Positions 26,508 to 35,786 are shown, counted from the first letter of the stretch. The stretch: 64,000 nt of DNA from an uncultured Bacteroides sp. (GCA_902388495.1 CABMPP010000014.1:24962-88961); one strand, 5' to 3'. Numbers and translations: made by a program. Notes: generated by a model not told the origin, from the sequence alone.

Positions 26508-27644
26508 ATGAAAAGTAAATTAATAATAGCCTCTTTATTGTTAGCAGGCGCTTGTGCTACGGTTAGTGCACAAGAAAAGACTAAATATTATACCGATAAG
26601 GCATCGGATAATATCTTTGTAGGAGTAGGCGTTGGGGGTATGGCCGTAATTAACGACGGTCTCAATACTCCGACAATGAACTTTAATATCTCCGTAGGTA
26701 AGTATATCACTCCGGTTTGGGGTGTGCGTGGTCAATTTGGTGGAATTTCTCAAAGCCTTGATGATCAGGATTCTGGTTATCATCGTTATTGCAAGAAATT
26801 CGGCGAAATTAACTTGGATGCTATGGTAAATCTGATTAATTTGTTCGCTGGCTATAATCCTAACCGTGCATTCGACCTCTATGTATTTGGTGGTCCTACA
26901 ATGAACGTAAGTAAGGCAGTAGATACTGATCTTAGTATTAATGCTGGTACAGGCAAGGAAACCTATTCTTATACAGAAGATGGTATGAAAGCCCGCTTCG
27001 GTGCAACTGTAGGTTTGGGCTTGGCTTATAACATCAGTTCAAAATGGGCTGTTAACCTGGAAGGTCGTTTGGGCGTAACTCCTTCTATCTTCGGTGATGC
27101 AAGCGACTGCCGCAAGGCTGAAGCTACTGCTCGCGTAAACGTAGGTTTGGCTTATACTTTCGGTGGCAAGAAGTTTGTTGCTGCTTCTAATATTGACGAA
27201 GATGCTATCAACGCAGAAATCAACAGATACAGAAGCGAACTGGCACAGGCTCAGGCTGACCTGGCTAACTGCAAGAATGCATTGGCTAACGTGAAACCTG
27301 AAGTAAGAGAAGTTACTAAGGAAGTTGAAGTTGCCGGTCCTCGTGCTATCTTCTTCAAGATTGGTAGCGCTCGTCTTGACGACTACGGTAAGGTTAACAT
27401 CGAATTGGCTGCTAAGATCCTGAAGGCTAATCCGGATAAGAAGTACAAAGTTGCAGGTTATGCTGATAAGGCTACCGGTAGCGCTTCTTGGAACCAGAAG
27501 TTGTCTGAAAAACGTGCTCAGGCTGTTTACGATGCTTTGATCGCTCAGGGTGTTGACAAAGATCAGCTCGAACTCGTTGGATTCGGTGGTACTGCAAACA
27601 TGTTCGGTAAGAACTTCTTGAACCGCGTAGTTATTCTTGAATAA
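26508..27644 (+). CDS. OmpA-family outer membrane protein, right copy
   Basis: 378 residues. Signal peptide ends ATVSAQ (residue 22). A beta-barrel (23-220) precedes a short coiled linker (NAEINRYRSELAQAQADLAN) and a C-terminal OmpA peptidoglycan-binding domain (about 280-378) with the same NQKLSEKRAQAVYDAL helix as the left copy. From the linker to the end the two copies differ at only a handful of residues, whereas the barrels are diverged, so the loops may be under selection. It is gene 3 here but gene 4 in the left operon. A strong terminator follows at 27677. Confidence 0.92.
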   Translation: MKSKLIIASLLLAGACATVSAQEKTKYYTDKASDNIFVGVGVGGMAVINDGLNTPTMNFNISVGKYITPVWGVRGQFGGISQSLDDQDSGYHRYCKKFGEINLDAMVNLINLFAGYNPNRAFDLYVFGGPTMNVSKAVDTDLSINAGTGKETYSYTEDGMKARFGATVGLGLAYNISSKWAVNLEGRLGVTPSIFGDASDCRKAEATARVNVGLAYTFGGKKFVAASNIDEDAINAEINRYRSELAQAQADLANCKNALANVKPEVREVTKEVEVAGPRAIFFKIGSARLDDYGKVNIELAAKILKANPDKKYKVAGYADKATGSASWNQKLSEKRAQAVYDALIAQGVDKDQLELVGFGGTANMFGKNFLNRVVILE

Positions 27645-27676
27645 TATAACTTCAGTGGAAAATAGACTCTAATAAT

Positions 27677-27708
27677 GAAGGCGTCTGGAATTCAGACGCC
27701 TTCTTTTT
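27677..27708 (+). terminator. Intrinsic terminator after right OmpA
   Basis: GAAGGCGTCTG / CAGACGCCTTC perfect 11-bp stem, 5-nt loop, then TTTTT. It separates OmpA from the YjbH-like gene. Confidence 0.93.
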
Positions 27709-27769
27709 AGTATATCTGCTGTTATAGAATATATCTGATTTTTATCATTAGTGACTGAACCTATATTTG

Positions 27770-28522
27770 ATGATGAAGTTTAAACTACTCTTTATCGTTC
27801 TTCTTTGTTGCTTGTCTCTTTCGATTTCTGCCCAATTGACGTATGGTACAACTGGTTTGCTGCATGCCCCTTCGGCTGAAATGCAACCTGATAAAACCTT
27901 TATGGTCGGTGGAAATTTCATGAATAAAGAATTGACGCCGCCTACCTGGTATTATCATACTTATAATTATTTTCTGAATATTACTATATTCCCGTGGATG
28001 GAAGTTGCCTATACTTGTACGCTTTTTAAAGCGGAAGCATTGGGATTGAAACCTTATGGATATAGTGGATTTACCAATCAGGATCGTTACTTCTCATTGA
28101 GATTGCGAGCCTTGAAGGAAGGACAATTCTGGGAGTATATGCCTGCGGTAGTGGTAGGAACATCCGATCCGTTTACCTCTTCCGGAGGTGGAGTAATCAG
28201 TTCTACCGAAGGGAACGGATACTATAGCCGTTTCTATATTGCTGCCAGCAAGCATGTGCCTATTGTAGGTAAAGAAGAAATAGGTGTTCACCTCTCTTAT
28301 CTCTACAATGATCGTAAAGAGTATAAGTTGAATGGCTTTGCATTGGGTGTCACTTATAATCCGTCTTTTCATCCCCAGCTACGGTTGATAGCTGAATATG
28401 ACTCGAAAGACTTTGCTTTAGGTGCAACTTACTTGCTGTTTAACCATTTTCACATTCAAGTGCAAATGCAGAAAATGCAGTATTTCAGCGGTGGATTAAC
28501 CTATCAACTTCGTCTGAAGTAA
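27770..28522 (+). CDS. YjbH-like outer-membrane beta-barrel protein, right copy
   Basis: 250 residues from ATG 27770 (next ATG 27773). Signal peptide ends SLSISAQ; the mature start LTYGTTGLLHAPSAEMQ and end YQLRLK match the left copy closely. Strand-rich, aromatic, no catalytic motif seen. It lies after the OmpA terminator with a 125-bp gap and so may need read-through or its own weak promoter; in the left operon the same gene lies before OmpA without a terminator between. Possible role in secretion or surface display of polysaccharide or of the partner lipoprotein; unproven. Confidence 0.75.
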   Translation: MMKFKLLFIVLLCCLSLSISAQLTYGTTGLLHAPSAEMQPDKTFMVGGNFMNKELTPPTWYYHTYNYFLNITIFPWMEVAYTCTLFKAEALGLKPYGYSGFTNQDRYFSLRLRALKEGQFWEYMPAVVVGTSDPFTSSGGGVISSTEGNGYYSRFYIAASKHVPIVGKEEIGVHLSYLYNDRKEYKLNGFALGVTYNPSFHPQLRLIAEYDSKDFALGATYLLFNHFHIQVQMQKMQYFSGGLTYQLRLK

Positions 28523-28536
28523 GAAAATTTATATAG

Positions 28537-28571
28537 AAAAAGGGTGTCAGCGTTGTGTTGACACCCTTTTT
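28537..28571 (+). terminator. Intrinsic terminator after the YjbH-like gene
   Basis: AAAAAGGGTGTCA / TGACACCCTTTTT perfect 13-bp stem with a 9-nt loop. It ends the right surface operon region. Confidence 0.93.
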
Positions 28572-28635
28572 GTGTTATAATATATTTAAGATTGGGGGAG
28601 GAATTCAAATTTTAATCGTAATTTTGTAGCCCATT

Positions 28636-29061
28636 ATGAGTAGAATAATAGCCATTGACTACGGTCGGAAACGTACGGGAATAGCCGTGAGCGATACATT
28701 GCAGATGATTGCCAACGGTCTGACCACTGTGCCTACACATCAGCTACTGCCGTTTATCCTTGATTATGTGGCAAAGGAACCGGTAGAGCGGATTCTGGTA
28801 GGCCTTCCCAAGCAGATGAACAATGAGGCCTCGGAAAATATGAAGAATATCGAGCCTTTTGTCCGTTCGTTGAAGAAGAAATTGCCGGATATGCCGGTGG
28901 AGTATGTTGATGAACGCTTTACTTCCGTTCTGGCGCATCGAACGATGCTCGAAGCAGGGTTGAAGAAGAAAGACCGGCAGAACAAGGCGTTGGTGGACGA
29001 AATCAGTGCGACTATCATTCTGCAAACTTATTTGGAAAACAAACGTTTTTCGAACCTTTAA
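28636..29061 (+). CDS. ruvX: Putative pre-16S rRNA nuclease / Holliday junction resolvase-like (YqgF)
   Basis: 141 residues, RNase H-like fold. The family processes the 5' end of 16S rRNA and has been proposed to resolve Holliday junctions. Motifs: IAIDYGRKRTGIAVSD near 4-19 with the catalytic Asp, ILVGLPKQMN near 54-63, and VEYVDERFTS near 95-104. Full length. It is 29 bp upstream of def, a common pairing of housekeeping genes in Bacteroidetes. Confidence 0.95.
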   Translation: MSRIIAIDYGRKRTGIAVSDTLQMIANGLTTVPTHQLLPFILDYVAKEPVERILVGLPKQMNNEASENMKNIEPFVRSLKKKLPDMPVEYVDERFTSVLAHRTMLEAGLKKKDRQNKALVDEISATIILQTYLENKRFSNL

Positions 29062-29090
29062 TTTTAAACTTTTAATTTTTAATTATAAAT

Positions 29091-29648
29091 ATGATTTTAC
29101 CCATTTATACATACGGGCAGCCCGTATTAAGAAAGGTAGCGGAGGACATTGCTCCGGATTATCCGAACTTGAAAGAACTGATTGAAAATATGTTTGAAAC
29201 CATGGAAAACGCCGAAGGTGTGGGACTTGCCGCACCGCAAATCGGTCTTCCTATTCGCGTGGTTACTATCAACCTGGATGTGTTGTCGGATGACCTGCCT
29301 GAATATAAAGGTTTCCGCAAGGCATATATCAATGCCCATATTTTGGACGTGGCAGGCGAAGAGGTTTCTATAGAAGAAGGTTGTTTGAGCCTTCCGGGAA
29401 TTCATGAATCCGTGAAGCGTGGTGACAAGATACATGTGCAATACCTGGATGAGAACTTGGAAGCTCATGACGAAATCGTAGAAGGCTATCTGGCTCGTGT
29501 GATGCAGCATGAATTCGACCATCTGGATGGCAAGATGTTCATCGATCATTTGTCGCCGCTTCGCAAGCAGATGATAAAAGGAAAGTTGAATGCTTTACTG
29601 AAAGGCAAGGCGCATTGTACCTATAAGGTGAAAACAGTGAAGAAATAA
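29091..29648 (+). CDS. def: Peptide deformylase
   Basis: 185 residues. It removes the formyl group from the N-terminal methionine of new proteins using Fe2+ or Zn2+. All three motifs are present: [12 protein letters not shown] near 43-53; [11 protein letters not shown] near 97-105 (ligand Cys); [15 protein letters not shown] near 140-151 (two ligand His and catalytic Glu). The TTTTAATTTTTAATTATAAAT run just before the ATG replaces a Shine-Dalgarno site, as is common in this group. Confidence 0.97.
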   Translation: MILPIYTYGQPVLRKVAEDIAPDYPNLKELIENMFETMENAEGVGLAAPQIGLPIRVVTINLDVLSDDLPEYKGFRKAYINAHILDVAGEEVSIEEGCLSLPGIHESVKRGDKIHVQYLDENLEAHDEIVEGYLARVMQHEFDHLDGKMFIDHLSPLRKQMIKGKLNALLKGKAHCTYKVKTVKK

Positions 29649-29713
29649 GTAAACCATATAATAAGGTATAAAAGGCTCAAAAAATATAAAAAGTCTTCCG
29701 TTAATCCCGACAA

Positions 29714-29746
29714 GTAAACGAAAAACGTTACTTTTGTTTCGTTTAC
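29714..29746 (+). promoter_or_regulatory. Promoter -7 box enclosed by a 10-bp inverted repeat, before the TPR gene
   Basis: GTAAACGAAA (29714-29723) and TTTCGTTTAC (29737-29746) are perfect inverted repeats 13 bp apart, and the -7 element TACTTTTG (29729-29736) sits between them. A repressor-type operator is suggested. Confidence 0.5.
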
Positions 29747-29764
29747 AAGTACTTATAAAACAAG

Positions 29765-31834
29765 ATGGTAAAAAAAATACTGACGGCTATTTTGCTGTTG
29801 CCCACGTTGTTGTATGCGCAGATCAATACAGAACGGGTGATGACTATCGCTCGCAACGCATTGTATTTTGAGGACTACGTGCTATCTATCCAATATTTCA
29901 ATCAGGTGATTAACGCGAAGCCTTATTTGTATGAACCTTATTTCTTTCGTGGATTGGCTAAAATCAATTTGGACGATTTCCAGGGGGCTGAAGCTGACTG
30001 TGATGCCGCTATCCAACGAAATCCCTTTGTAGTAGGTGCCTATCAAATTAGAGGTTTGGCACGTATCCGGCAAAATAAGTTTGACGGAGCGATTGAGGAC
30101 TATCAGACTGCCCTTAAATACGACCCTGAAAATGTTGTGCTTTGGCATAACCTATCCCTCTGCCATATCCAGAAAGAAGATTATGAGGCTGCCAAGGATG
30201 ATTTGGGCAAGCTCCTCACGATTGCTCCCAAATATACACGTGCCTATCTGATGCGTGGTGAAGTTTCCTTGAAGCAGAATGATACGATACAGGCTTTGCA
30301 CGATTTTGATAAAGCCATCGATATGGATCGTTATGATCCGGATGGATGGGGTGCAAGAGCCATCGTACGTCTTCAGCAAGGAAAGTATAAGGAAGCGGAA
30401 GCCGATTTGGACCAGTCCATTCATCTGAGTGCAAAGAATGCCGGTAATTACATCAATCGTGCATTGGCGCGTTTCCATCAGAATAATCTGAGAGGTGCCA
30501 TGAGTGACTATGACCTGGCATTGGATATCGATCCGAATAATTTCCTCGGACACTACAACCGTGGTTTGTTGCGTGCACAGGTGGGTGATGACAACCGGGC
30601 GATAGAAGACTTTGACTTTGTGTTGAAGATTGAACCGGACAATATGATGGCTACCTTCAATCGTGGCTTGTTACGTGCGCAGACTGGTGATTATCGGGGG
30701 GCTATCAGCGACTATTCCAAGGTAATAGATGAATATCCCAACTTTATGGCAGGTTATTATCAGCGTGCCGAAGCCCGTAAGAAGATTGGTGACCACAAGG
30801 GTGCCGAGCAGGATGAATTCAAGATCATGAAGATGCAGATTGACAAGCGTAACGGCGTTTCATCCGGCAATGGCAATGAAAATTCCAATAGTGATAATAA
30901 GGATGTAGCCGACAATTCGTCTGAGAACTCTGGTGAAAATGGCGGTGGAAAGACCCGTAAGAAATCTGATAAGAACATGGAGAATTATCGGAAGATTGTG
31001 ATTGCAGATGACTCGGAAGCTGACCAACGCTACAAGAGTGACTATCGTGGTCGTGTACAAGACCGGAACGTGACTATCAAGCTTGAACCGATGTATGCTT
31101 TGACTTATTATGAGAAGATGAGTGATGTAAAACGCATCGTACATTATCATAAATATATCGATGAACTGAATCACTCGAAACTTTTCCCGAAACCGCTACG
31201 CATCACCAATATGGAAGCTCCGCTGACGGAAGAGCAGGTGCGTTTCCACTTTGCTTTGATTGATGCCCATACATCGGATATTGTGGCAGATGACAAGAAT
31301 GCAGAGAAACGCTTTATGCGTGGATTGGACTTCTATCTGGTTCAGGATTTTGCCAGTTCTATCGATGACTTCACGCAGAGTATCTTGCTGGATGATACCT
31401 TCTTCCCGGCATACTTTATGCGCGCCTTGGTGCGTTGCAAGCAGCTGGAATATAAGAAAGCCGAGGCTACATTGAATGAGGGAGCTGTCTCCGGAACATC
31501 GGATACCAAGAAGCCGGAAGTGACGGCGGTAGACTATGAAATCGTAAGGAATGATTTGGATCATGTCATCCAACTGGCTCCTGACTTTGTTTATGGATAT
31601 TATAACCGGGGCAACTTATTGTCTATGCTGAAAGATTATCGTGCGGCTTTGGCTGATTATGATAAGGCAATAGAACTGAATCCAGATTTGGCTGAAGCGT
31701 ACTTTAACCGTGGATTGACGCATATCTTCCTGGGAAATAACAAGCAAGGTATTTCTGATTTGAGTAAGGCGGGAGAGTTGGGTATTGTATCGGCCTACAA
31801 TATTATAAAGAGATTTACAGACACCCGGGAATAA
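29765..31834 (+). CDS. Exported tetratricopeptide-repeat protein
   Basis: 689 residues. A signal peptide ends near LLYAQ (residue 18) without a lipobox. Two TPR blocks are visible: about residues 30-355 with at least nine repeats of the form GALARIRQNKFDGAIEDYQTAL / NRGLLRAQTGDYRGAISDYSK, and about 520-680 with three more, separated by a low-complexity Asn/Ser/Glu/Lys-rich stretch (365-405) and a region without repeats. TPRs bind partner proteins. No enzymatic motif seen. It is transcribed alone from a promoter carrying a palindrome, so it is probably regulated. Specific role unknown. Confidence 0.85.
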   Translation: MVKKILTAILLLPTLLYAQINTERVMTIARNALYFEDYVLSIQYFNQVINAKPYLYEPYFFRGLAKINLDDFQGAEADCDAAIQRNPFVVGAYQIRGLARIRQNKFDGAIEDYQTALKYDPENVVLWHNLSLCHIQKEDYEAAKDDLGKLLTIAPKYTRAYLMRGEVSLKQNDTIQALHDFDKAIDMDRYDPDGWGARAIVRLQQGKYKEAEADLDQSIHLSAKNAGNYINRALARFHQNNLRGAMSDYDLALDIDPNNFLGHYNRGLLRAQVGDDNRAIEDFDFVLKIEPDNMMATFNRGLLRAQTGDYRGAISDYSKVIDEYPNFMAGYYQRAEARKKIGDHKGAEQDEFKIMKMQIDKRNGVSSGNGNENSNSDNKDVADNSSENSGENGGGKTRKKSDKNMENYRKIVIADDSEADQRYKSDYRGRVQDRNVTIKLEPMYALTYYEKMSDVKRIVHYHKYIDELNHSKLFPKPLRITNMEAPLTEEQVRFHFALIDAHTSDIVADDKNAEKRFMRGLDFYLVQDFASSIDDFTQSILLDDTFFPAYFMRALVRCKQLEYKKAEATLNEGAVSGTSDTKKPEVTAVDYEIVRNDLDHVIQLAPDFVYGYYNRGNLLSMLKDYRAALADYDKAIELNPDLAEAYFNRGLTHIFLGNNKQGISDLSKAGELGIVSAYNIIKRFTDTRE

Positions 31835-31874
31835 CATTTTTTTGCTAAAAAATAGAATATCAAAAAGAATTAGT

Positions 31875-31882
31875 TATTTTTG
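31875..31882 (+). promoter_or_regulatory. -7 element TATTTTTG for thrS
   Basis: TAnnTTTG match 30 bp before the thrS ATG. No TTTG at the exact -33 spacing. Confidence 0.5.
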
Positions 31883-31912
31883 CGTTCTGAAATTTGAAAT
31901 ATACATACTATT

Positions 31913-33853
31913 ATGATAAAGATAACATTTCCAGACGGCTCTGTTCGTGAATACAACGAAGGGGTAACGGGACTGCAAATTGCAGAAAGCATCAGTTCAC
32001 GCTTGGCACAAGACGTATTGGCTTGTGGTGTGAACGGAGAGATTTATGATTTGGGGCGTCCTATCATGCAAGACGCCGAAGTTGTTCTCTACAAATGGGA
32101 GGATGAACAAGGTAAGCATGCCTTCTGGCATACAAGTGCCCACTTGCTCGCTGAGGCTTTGCAGGAACTTTATCCGGGCATTCAGTTCGGTATAGGTCCT
32201 GCCATCGAAAATGGCTTCTACTATGATGTAGATCCGGGAGAGGCAACAATAAAGGAAGCTGACCTGCCGGTCATTGAGAAGAAAATGGCTGAGTTGGTTG
32301 CCAAGAAGGAAGCTGTTGTCCGAAAAGATATTGCAAAAGCGGATGCTTTGAAGATGTTCGGCGACCGTGGGGAAACTTACAAGTGTGAGTTGATTTCTGA
32401 ATTGGAAGATGGCCACATCACTACTTATACGCAAGGTGCATTCACCGATTTGTGTCGTGGCCCTCACTTGATGACTACTGCACCTATCAAGGCTATCAAA
32501 CTGACTTCTGTAGCCGGTGCTTATTGGCGCGGGCAAGAAGATCGCAAGATGATGACCCGTATCTACGGTATCACCTTCCCGAAGAAGAAAATGCTGGATG
32601 AGTACCTTGTTTTATTGGAAGAAGCCAAGAAACGCGACCACCGTAAGATTGGTAAGGAAATGGACTTGTTCATGTTCTCTGATACGGTAGGCAAAGGTTT
32701 GCCGATGTGGTTGCCTAAGGGTGCGGCATTGCGTCTGCGCCTGCAGGAGTTTTTGCGTCGCATCCAGGCACGTTACGATTATCAGGAGGTCATTACTCCG
32801 CCAATCGGCAATAAATTGCTGTATATCACTTCCGGTCACTATGCTAAATATGGTAAGGATTCGTTCCAGCCCATCCATACGCCGGAAGAAGGAGAGGAGT
32901 ACTTCTTGAAACCGATGAACTGCCCTCACCACTGTATGATCTACAAGAACTCACCCCGTTCTTATAAAGACCTGCCTTTGCGTTTGGCAGAGTTCGGTAC
33001 GGTTTGCCGTTATGAGCAGAGCGGTGAATTGCACGGATTGACTCGTGTACGTAGTTTCACACAGGATGATGCACATATCTTCTGTCGTCCCGACCAGGTG
33101 AAGGATGAATTCCTTCGTGTAATGGATATTATCTCCATTGTATTCCAATCCATGAATTTTGCGAACTTCGAAGCACAGATTTCTCTACGCGACAAGGTAA
33201 ACCGTGAGAAGTACATCGGTAGCGATGAAAACTGGGAGAAGGCAGAACAGGCTATTATCGAAGCTTGTGAGGAAAAGGGATTGAAAGCAAAGATCGAATA
33301 TGGTGAAGCTGCTTTCTACGGTCCTAAGCTGGACTTTATGGTGAAAGATGCTATCGGCCGTCGCTGGCAGTTGGGTACTATCCAGGTGGACTACAACCTG
33401 CCGGAACGTTTCCAATTGGAATATACAGGTGCTGACAACCAGAAGCATCGTCCGGTAATGATTCACCGTGCGCCGTTTGGTTCAATGGAGCGTTTTGTTG
33501 CTGTACTTATTGAGCATACAGCCGGTAAGTTCCCGTTGTGGCTGACACCCGATCAGGTTGCTATTCTGCCTATCAGCGAGAAATTCAATGATTATGCCCA
33601 GGAAGTAAAACAGTATTTGAAGAAATATGATATCCGTGCCATTGTGGACGAGCGTAACGAGAAGATTGGACGTAAGATTCGCGATAACGAGATGAAGCGC
33701 ATTCCTTATATGCTGGTTGTAGGCGAGAAAGAAGCCGAAAACAGGGAAGTGGCTGTTCGTAAGCAGGGAGAAGGCGATCAAGGAACCATGAAATTTGAAG
33801 ATTTCGCTAAAAAAATGAACGAAGAAGTTCAGAATATGATAAATAAATGGTAA
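31913..33853 (+). CDS. thrS: Threonyl-tRNA synthetase
   Basis: 646 residues, full length. It charges tRNA-Thr. Domains in order: TGS (1-61, [17 protein letters not shown]), editing domain (about 70-225, with [11 protein letters not shown] and the LCRGPHL motif), class II catalytic core (about 240-535, with motif 2 [20 protein letters not shown] and the zinc-ligand region MNCPHHCM), and anticodon-binding domain (about 540-646). First of the conserved thrS-infC-rpmI-rplT cluster. A tRNA-Thr gene is found 7 kb downstream. Confidence 0.98.
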   Translation: MIKITFPDGSVREYNEGVTGLQIAESISSRLAQDVLACGVNGEIYDLGRPIMQDAEVVLYKWEDEQGKHAFWHTSAHLLAEALQELYPGIQFGIGPAIENGFYYDVDPGEATIKEADLPVIEKKMAELVAKKEAVVRKDIAKADALKMFGDRGETYKCELISELEDGHITTYTQGAFTDLCRGPHLMTTAPIKAIKLTSVAGAYWRGQEDRKMMTRIYGITFPKKKMLDEYLVLLEEAKKRDHRKIGKEMDLFMFSDTVGKGLPMWLPKGAALRLRLQEFLRRIQARYDYQEVITPPIGNKLLYITSGHYAKYGKDSFQPIHTPEEGEEYFLKPMNCPHHCMIYKNSPRSYKDLPLRLAEFGTVCRYEQSGELHGLTRVRSFTQDDAHIFCRPDQVKDEFLRVMDIISIVFQSMNFANFEAQISLRDKVNREKYIGSDENWEKAEQAIIEACEEKGLKAKIEYGEAAFYGPKLDFMVKDAIGRRWQLGTIQVDYNLPERFQLEYTGADNQKHRPVMIHRAPFGSMERFVAVLIEHTAGKFPLWLTPDQVAILPISEKFNDYAQEVKQYLKKYDIRAIVDERNEKIGRKIRDNEMKRIPYMLVVGEKEAENREVAVRKQGEGDQGTMKFEDFAKKMNEEVQNMINKW

Positions 33854-33858
33854 CTTTG
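33851..33858 (+). promoter_or_regulatory. Possible -7 element TAACTTTG for infC
   Basis: A TAnnTTTG match overlaps the thrS stop codon, 117 bp before the infC ATG. No -33 box is clear, so read-through from thrS may be the main source. Confidence 0.3.
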
Positions 33859-33974
33859 CGCCCAATTGTAGAAGCATAGCATATATTAGATGTTCTAAAG
33901 ACAGCTTTTACTTAACATAAATAATTAATTTGGGAGTAATAAATAAGAAACAAACTGGAAGTAAACGTTATTTA

Positions 33975-34580
33975 ATGAAGAATGACAGCTTAAAAGGGCA
34001 ACACCGGATCAATGAGCAGATCCGTGCCAAAGAAGTCCGCATAGTGGGCGACGAAGTGGAAGCCAAAGTGTATCCGATAGCTCAGGCATTAAGACTTGCC
34101 GAAGAGCACGAAGCGGATCTCGTGGAGATTTCTCCAAATGCAGAACCCCCTGTTTGTCGTATTATCGATTACTCTAAATTTCTTTATCAGTTAAAGAAGC
34201 GTCAGAAGGAGCAGAAGGCAAAACAGGTAAAAGTTAACGTAAAGGAAATACGTTTCGGTCCTCAGACAGATGACCATGACTATAACTTTAAGTTGAAACA
34301 TGCCAAAGGCTTTTTGGAAGATGGCGACAAGGTGAAAGCCTATGTGTTCTTTAAAGGACGTTCCATCTTGTTCAAAGAACAGGGAGAGGTTTTACTGCTT
34401 CGTTTTGCCAATGATTTGGAAGACTATGCAAAGGTAGATCAGTTGCCGGTTTTGGAAGGAAAGAGGATGATTATCCAGCTCTCTCCGAAAAAGACCGCTG
34501 CACCGAAGAAGGTTGCTACGCCGAAGCCTGCAGATAATGCATCGAAGGCTGCTGCAGCTGAAGAGCAAGAAGAAGAATAA
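33975..34580 (+). CDS. infC: Translation initiation factor IF-3
   Basis: 202 residues from ATG 33975. IF-3 binds the 30S subunit, prevents early 50S joining and checks the start codon. N-domain [17 protein letters not shown] near 9-25, linker [28 protein letters not shown] near 70-97, then C-domain. The frame stays open upstream to a TTG at 33930 with a GGAG just inside; infC often starts at rare codons and autoregulates through them, so an extended start (15 more residues) is possible. The C-terminal ~30 residues are a low-complexity Ala/Lys/Glu tail longer than in E. coli. Confidence 0.95.
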   Translation: MKNDSLKGQHRINEQIRAKEVRIVGDEVEAKVYPIAQALRLAEEHEADLVEISPNAEPPVCRIIDYSKFLYQLKKRQKEQKAKQVKVNVKEIRFGPQTDDHDYNFKLKHAKGFLEDGDKVKAYVFFKGRSILFKEQGEVLLLRFANDLEDYAKVDQLPVLEGKRMIIQLSPKKTAAPKKVATPKPADNASKAAAAEEQEEE

Positions 34581-34646
34581 AGAAATGAGTAACGCCATAG
34601 GTATAGTGCGTTGCCATATAATTTAAATAATTTAAAAATAAGTAAG

Positions 34647-34844
34647 ATGCCAAAGATGAAGACTAACTCCGGTTCTAAAAAGAGATTTACTCTTACCGGA
34701 ACAGGTAAAATCAAAAGAAAGCACGCTTTTCACAGTCACATTCTGACTAAGAAGACTAAAAAGCAAAAGAGAAATCTGTGTTACTCTACAACCGTTGATA
34801 TAACGAATGTAAGCCAGGTTAAGGAACTCTTAGCAATGAAGTAA
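34647..34844 (+). CDS. rpmI: Ribosomal protein bL35
   Basis: 65 residues from the ATG at 34647 ([14 protein letters not shown]). Very basic, with the family-typical N-terminus and [20 protein letters not shown] near 24-43. An earlier ATG at 34611 would add 12 non-conserved residues and is rejected. Cotranscribed between infC and rplT. Confidence 0.97.
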   Translation: MPKMKTNSGSKKRFTLTGTGKIKRKHAFHSHILTKKTKKQKRNLCYSTTVDITNVSQVKELLAMK

Positions 34845-34942
34845 ACAAAAAGCGTACTAAAATTAAAGTTATTAACCGAATGCATTAGCCTTAAGTCCGC
34901 TGCGTGAAGTAACGGCGCTAACATTCAAAAACAAGTAAAACT

Positions 34943-35293
34943 ATGCCAAGATCAGTAAATCATGTTGCTTCTAAAGCAAGAAGAAAGAAAATTTTGAAAT
35001 TGACCAGAGGTTACTTTGGTGCAAGAAAGAACGTTTGGACCGTTGCCAAGAATACTTGGGAAAAAGGTTTGACCTATGCGTTCCGTGACCGTAAGAATAA
35101 GAAGAGAAACTTCCGTGCACTGTGGATTCAGCGTATCAATGCTGCCGCTCGTTTGGAAGGTATGTCTTACTCTAAGTTGATGGGAGCTTTGCACAAAGCA
35201 GGTATCGAGATCAACCGCAAGGTGTTGGCTGATTTAGCGATGAACCATCCGGAAGCTTTCAAAGCAATCGTTGCTAAAGCAAAAGCTGCATAA
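34943..35293 (+). CDS. rplT: Ribosomal protein bL20
   Basis: 116 residues, full length, basic. N-terminus [19 protein letters not shown] and the core [16 protein letters not shown] and [17 protein letters not shown] are family signatures. It binds 23S rRNA early in 50S assembly and represses its own operon in other bacteria. A terminator follows 26 bp after the stop, then the 6S-type RNA gene. Confidence 0.98.
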   Translation: MPRSVNHVASKARRKKILKLTRGYFGARKNVWTVAKNTWEKGLTYAFRDRKNKKRNFRALWIQRINAAARLEGMSYSKLMGALHKAGIEINRKVLADLAMNHPEAFKAIVAKAKAA

Positions 35294-35318
35294 AAAGCAG
35301 TTCGCTGATAAATTACAG

Positions 35319-35357
35319 GGTGCTGATTACTTGTTTGGTAGTCAGCACCTTTTGTTT
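35319..35357 (+). terminator. Intrinsic terminator of the thrS-rplT operon
   Basis: GGTGCTGATTAC / GTAGTCAGCACC stem (one T-G pair), 7-nt loop, T-rich tail. Confidence 0.88.
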
Positions 35358-35416
35358 TTAAGGAATAGGAACGGAGGTTAAAACCGGAAAGAATTAGAAA
35401 CAATTTACTACTTTTT

Positions 35417-35448
35417 CTTGTTTCTTTCACAGAAACTCATTACCTTTG
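35417..35448 (+). promoter_or_regulatory. Promoter of the 6S-type RNA
   Basis: TTG at 35418-35420, then a 20-bp spacer, then TACCTTTG at 35441-35448. Transcription should start near 35455. Confidence 0.75.
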
Positions 35449-35455
35449 TTATAGA

Positions 35456-35686
35456 AAAAATAGCCGCATTGATTGGATCGGGAAACTCATCAATTTTTAT
35501 GAAATACCGAGACAAGCTTCGCTTCTCAATGGCGGGCCACGCCCTTCGGGGTAACTCTTGAGTCGGTGGATTACAAAGAGGACGAGCGCTCAAATCATGT
35601 CATACGGAGTTTCATCACATCATCGGTGCGGCTTTCTATAAAAAAGGAACGGTAATCAATCAAAATTACCGTTCCTTTTTCTGTTT
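35456..35686 (+). ncRNA. ssrS: Bacteroidales-1 / 6S-type RNA
   Basis: A gene-less stretch has its own promoter and a perfect 16-bp terminator hairpin (35641-35656 with 35665-35680), so the RNA is about 225 nt. Its ends pair: AGCCGCA near 35463 with TGCGGCT near 35628. Inside, ATGAAA pairs with TTTCAT and CCG with CGG, and a GC-rich hairpin (GGGC-CAC-GCCC) sits near the top, giving a long interrupted rod. From memory, the Bacteroidales-1 motif lies downstream of rplT with exactly this promoter/terminator layout and has been reassigned to 6S RNA, which binds and sequesters RNA polymerase. Class call rests on position and fold, not on an alignment. Confidence 0.8.
35641..35682 (+). terminator. 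Terminator of the 6S-type RNA
   Basis: AAAAAGGAACGGTAAT / ATTACCGTTCCTTTTT, perfect 16-bp stem with an 8-nt loop. Confidence 0.95.
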
Positions 35687-35720
35687 TATTGAAATATCTG
35701 TACTTTTACTACAGGTAAGT

Positions 35721-35780
35721 CCGTCGCCTCGCGCAGTTAAGTGTGTGTGCTTACGCAGGTAACTGCGTGAGGCGATACGG
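35721..35780. repeat. Long GC-rich inverted repeat after paaK
   Basis: CCGTCGCCTCGCGCAGTTA (35721-35739) pairs with TAACTGCGTGAGGCGATACGG (35760-35780) with few mismatches and a 20-nt loop. It begins just after the paaK stop on the minus strand and is followed by a weakly T-rich stretch, so it may terminate the iorA-iorB-paaK operon. Confidence 0.6.
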
Positions 35781-35786
35781 ATAAGT

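Noticed and set aside
27762..27769. TATATTTG looking like a -7 promoter element for the right YjbH-like gene
   Set aside because: It overlaps the start codon region (ATG at 27770), so transcription from it would begin inside the gene; no TTTG at the -33 distance.
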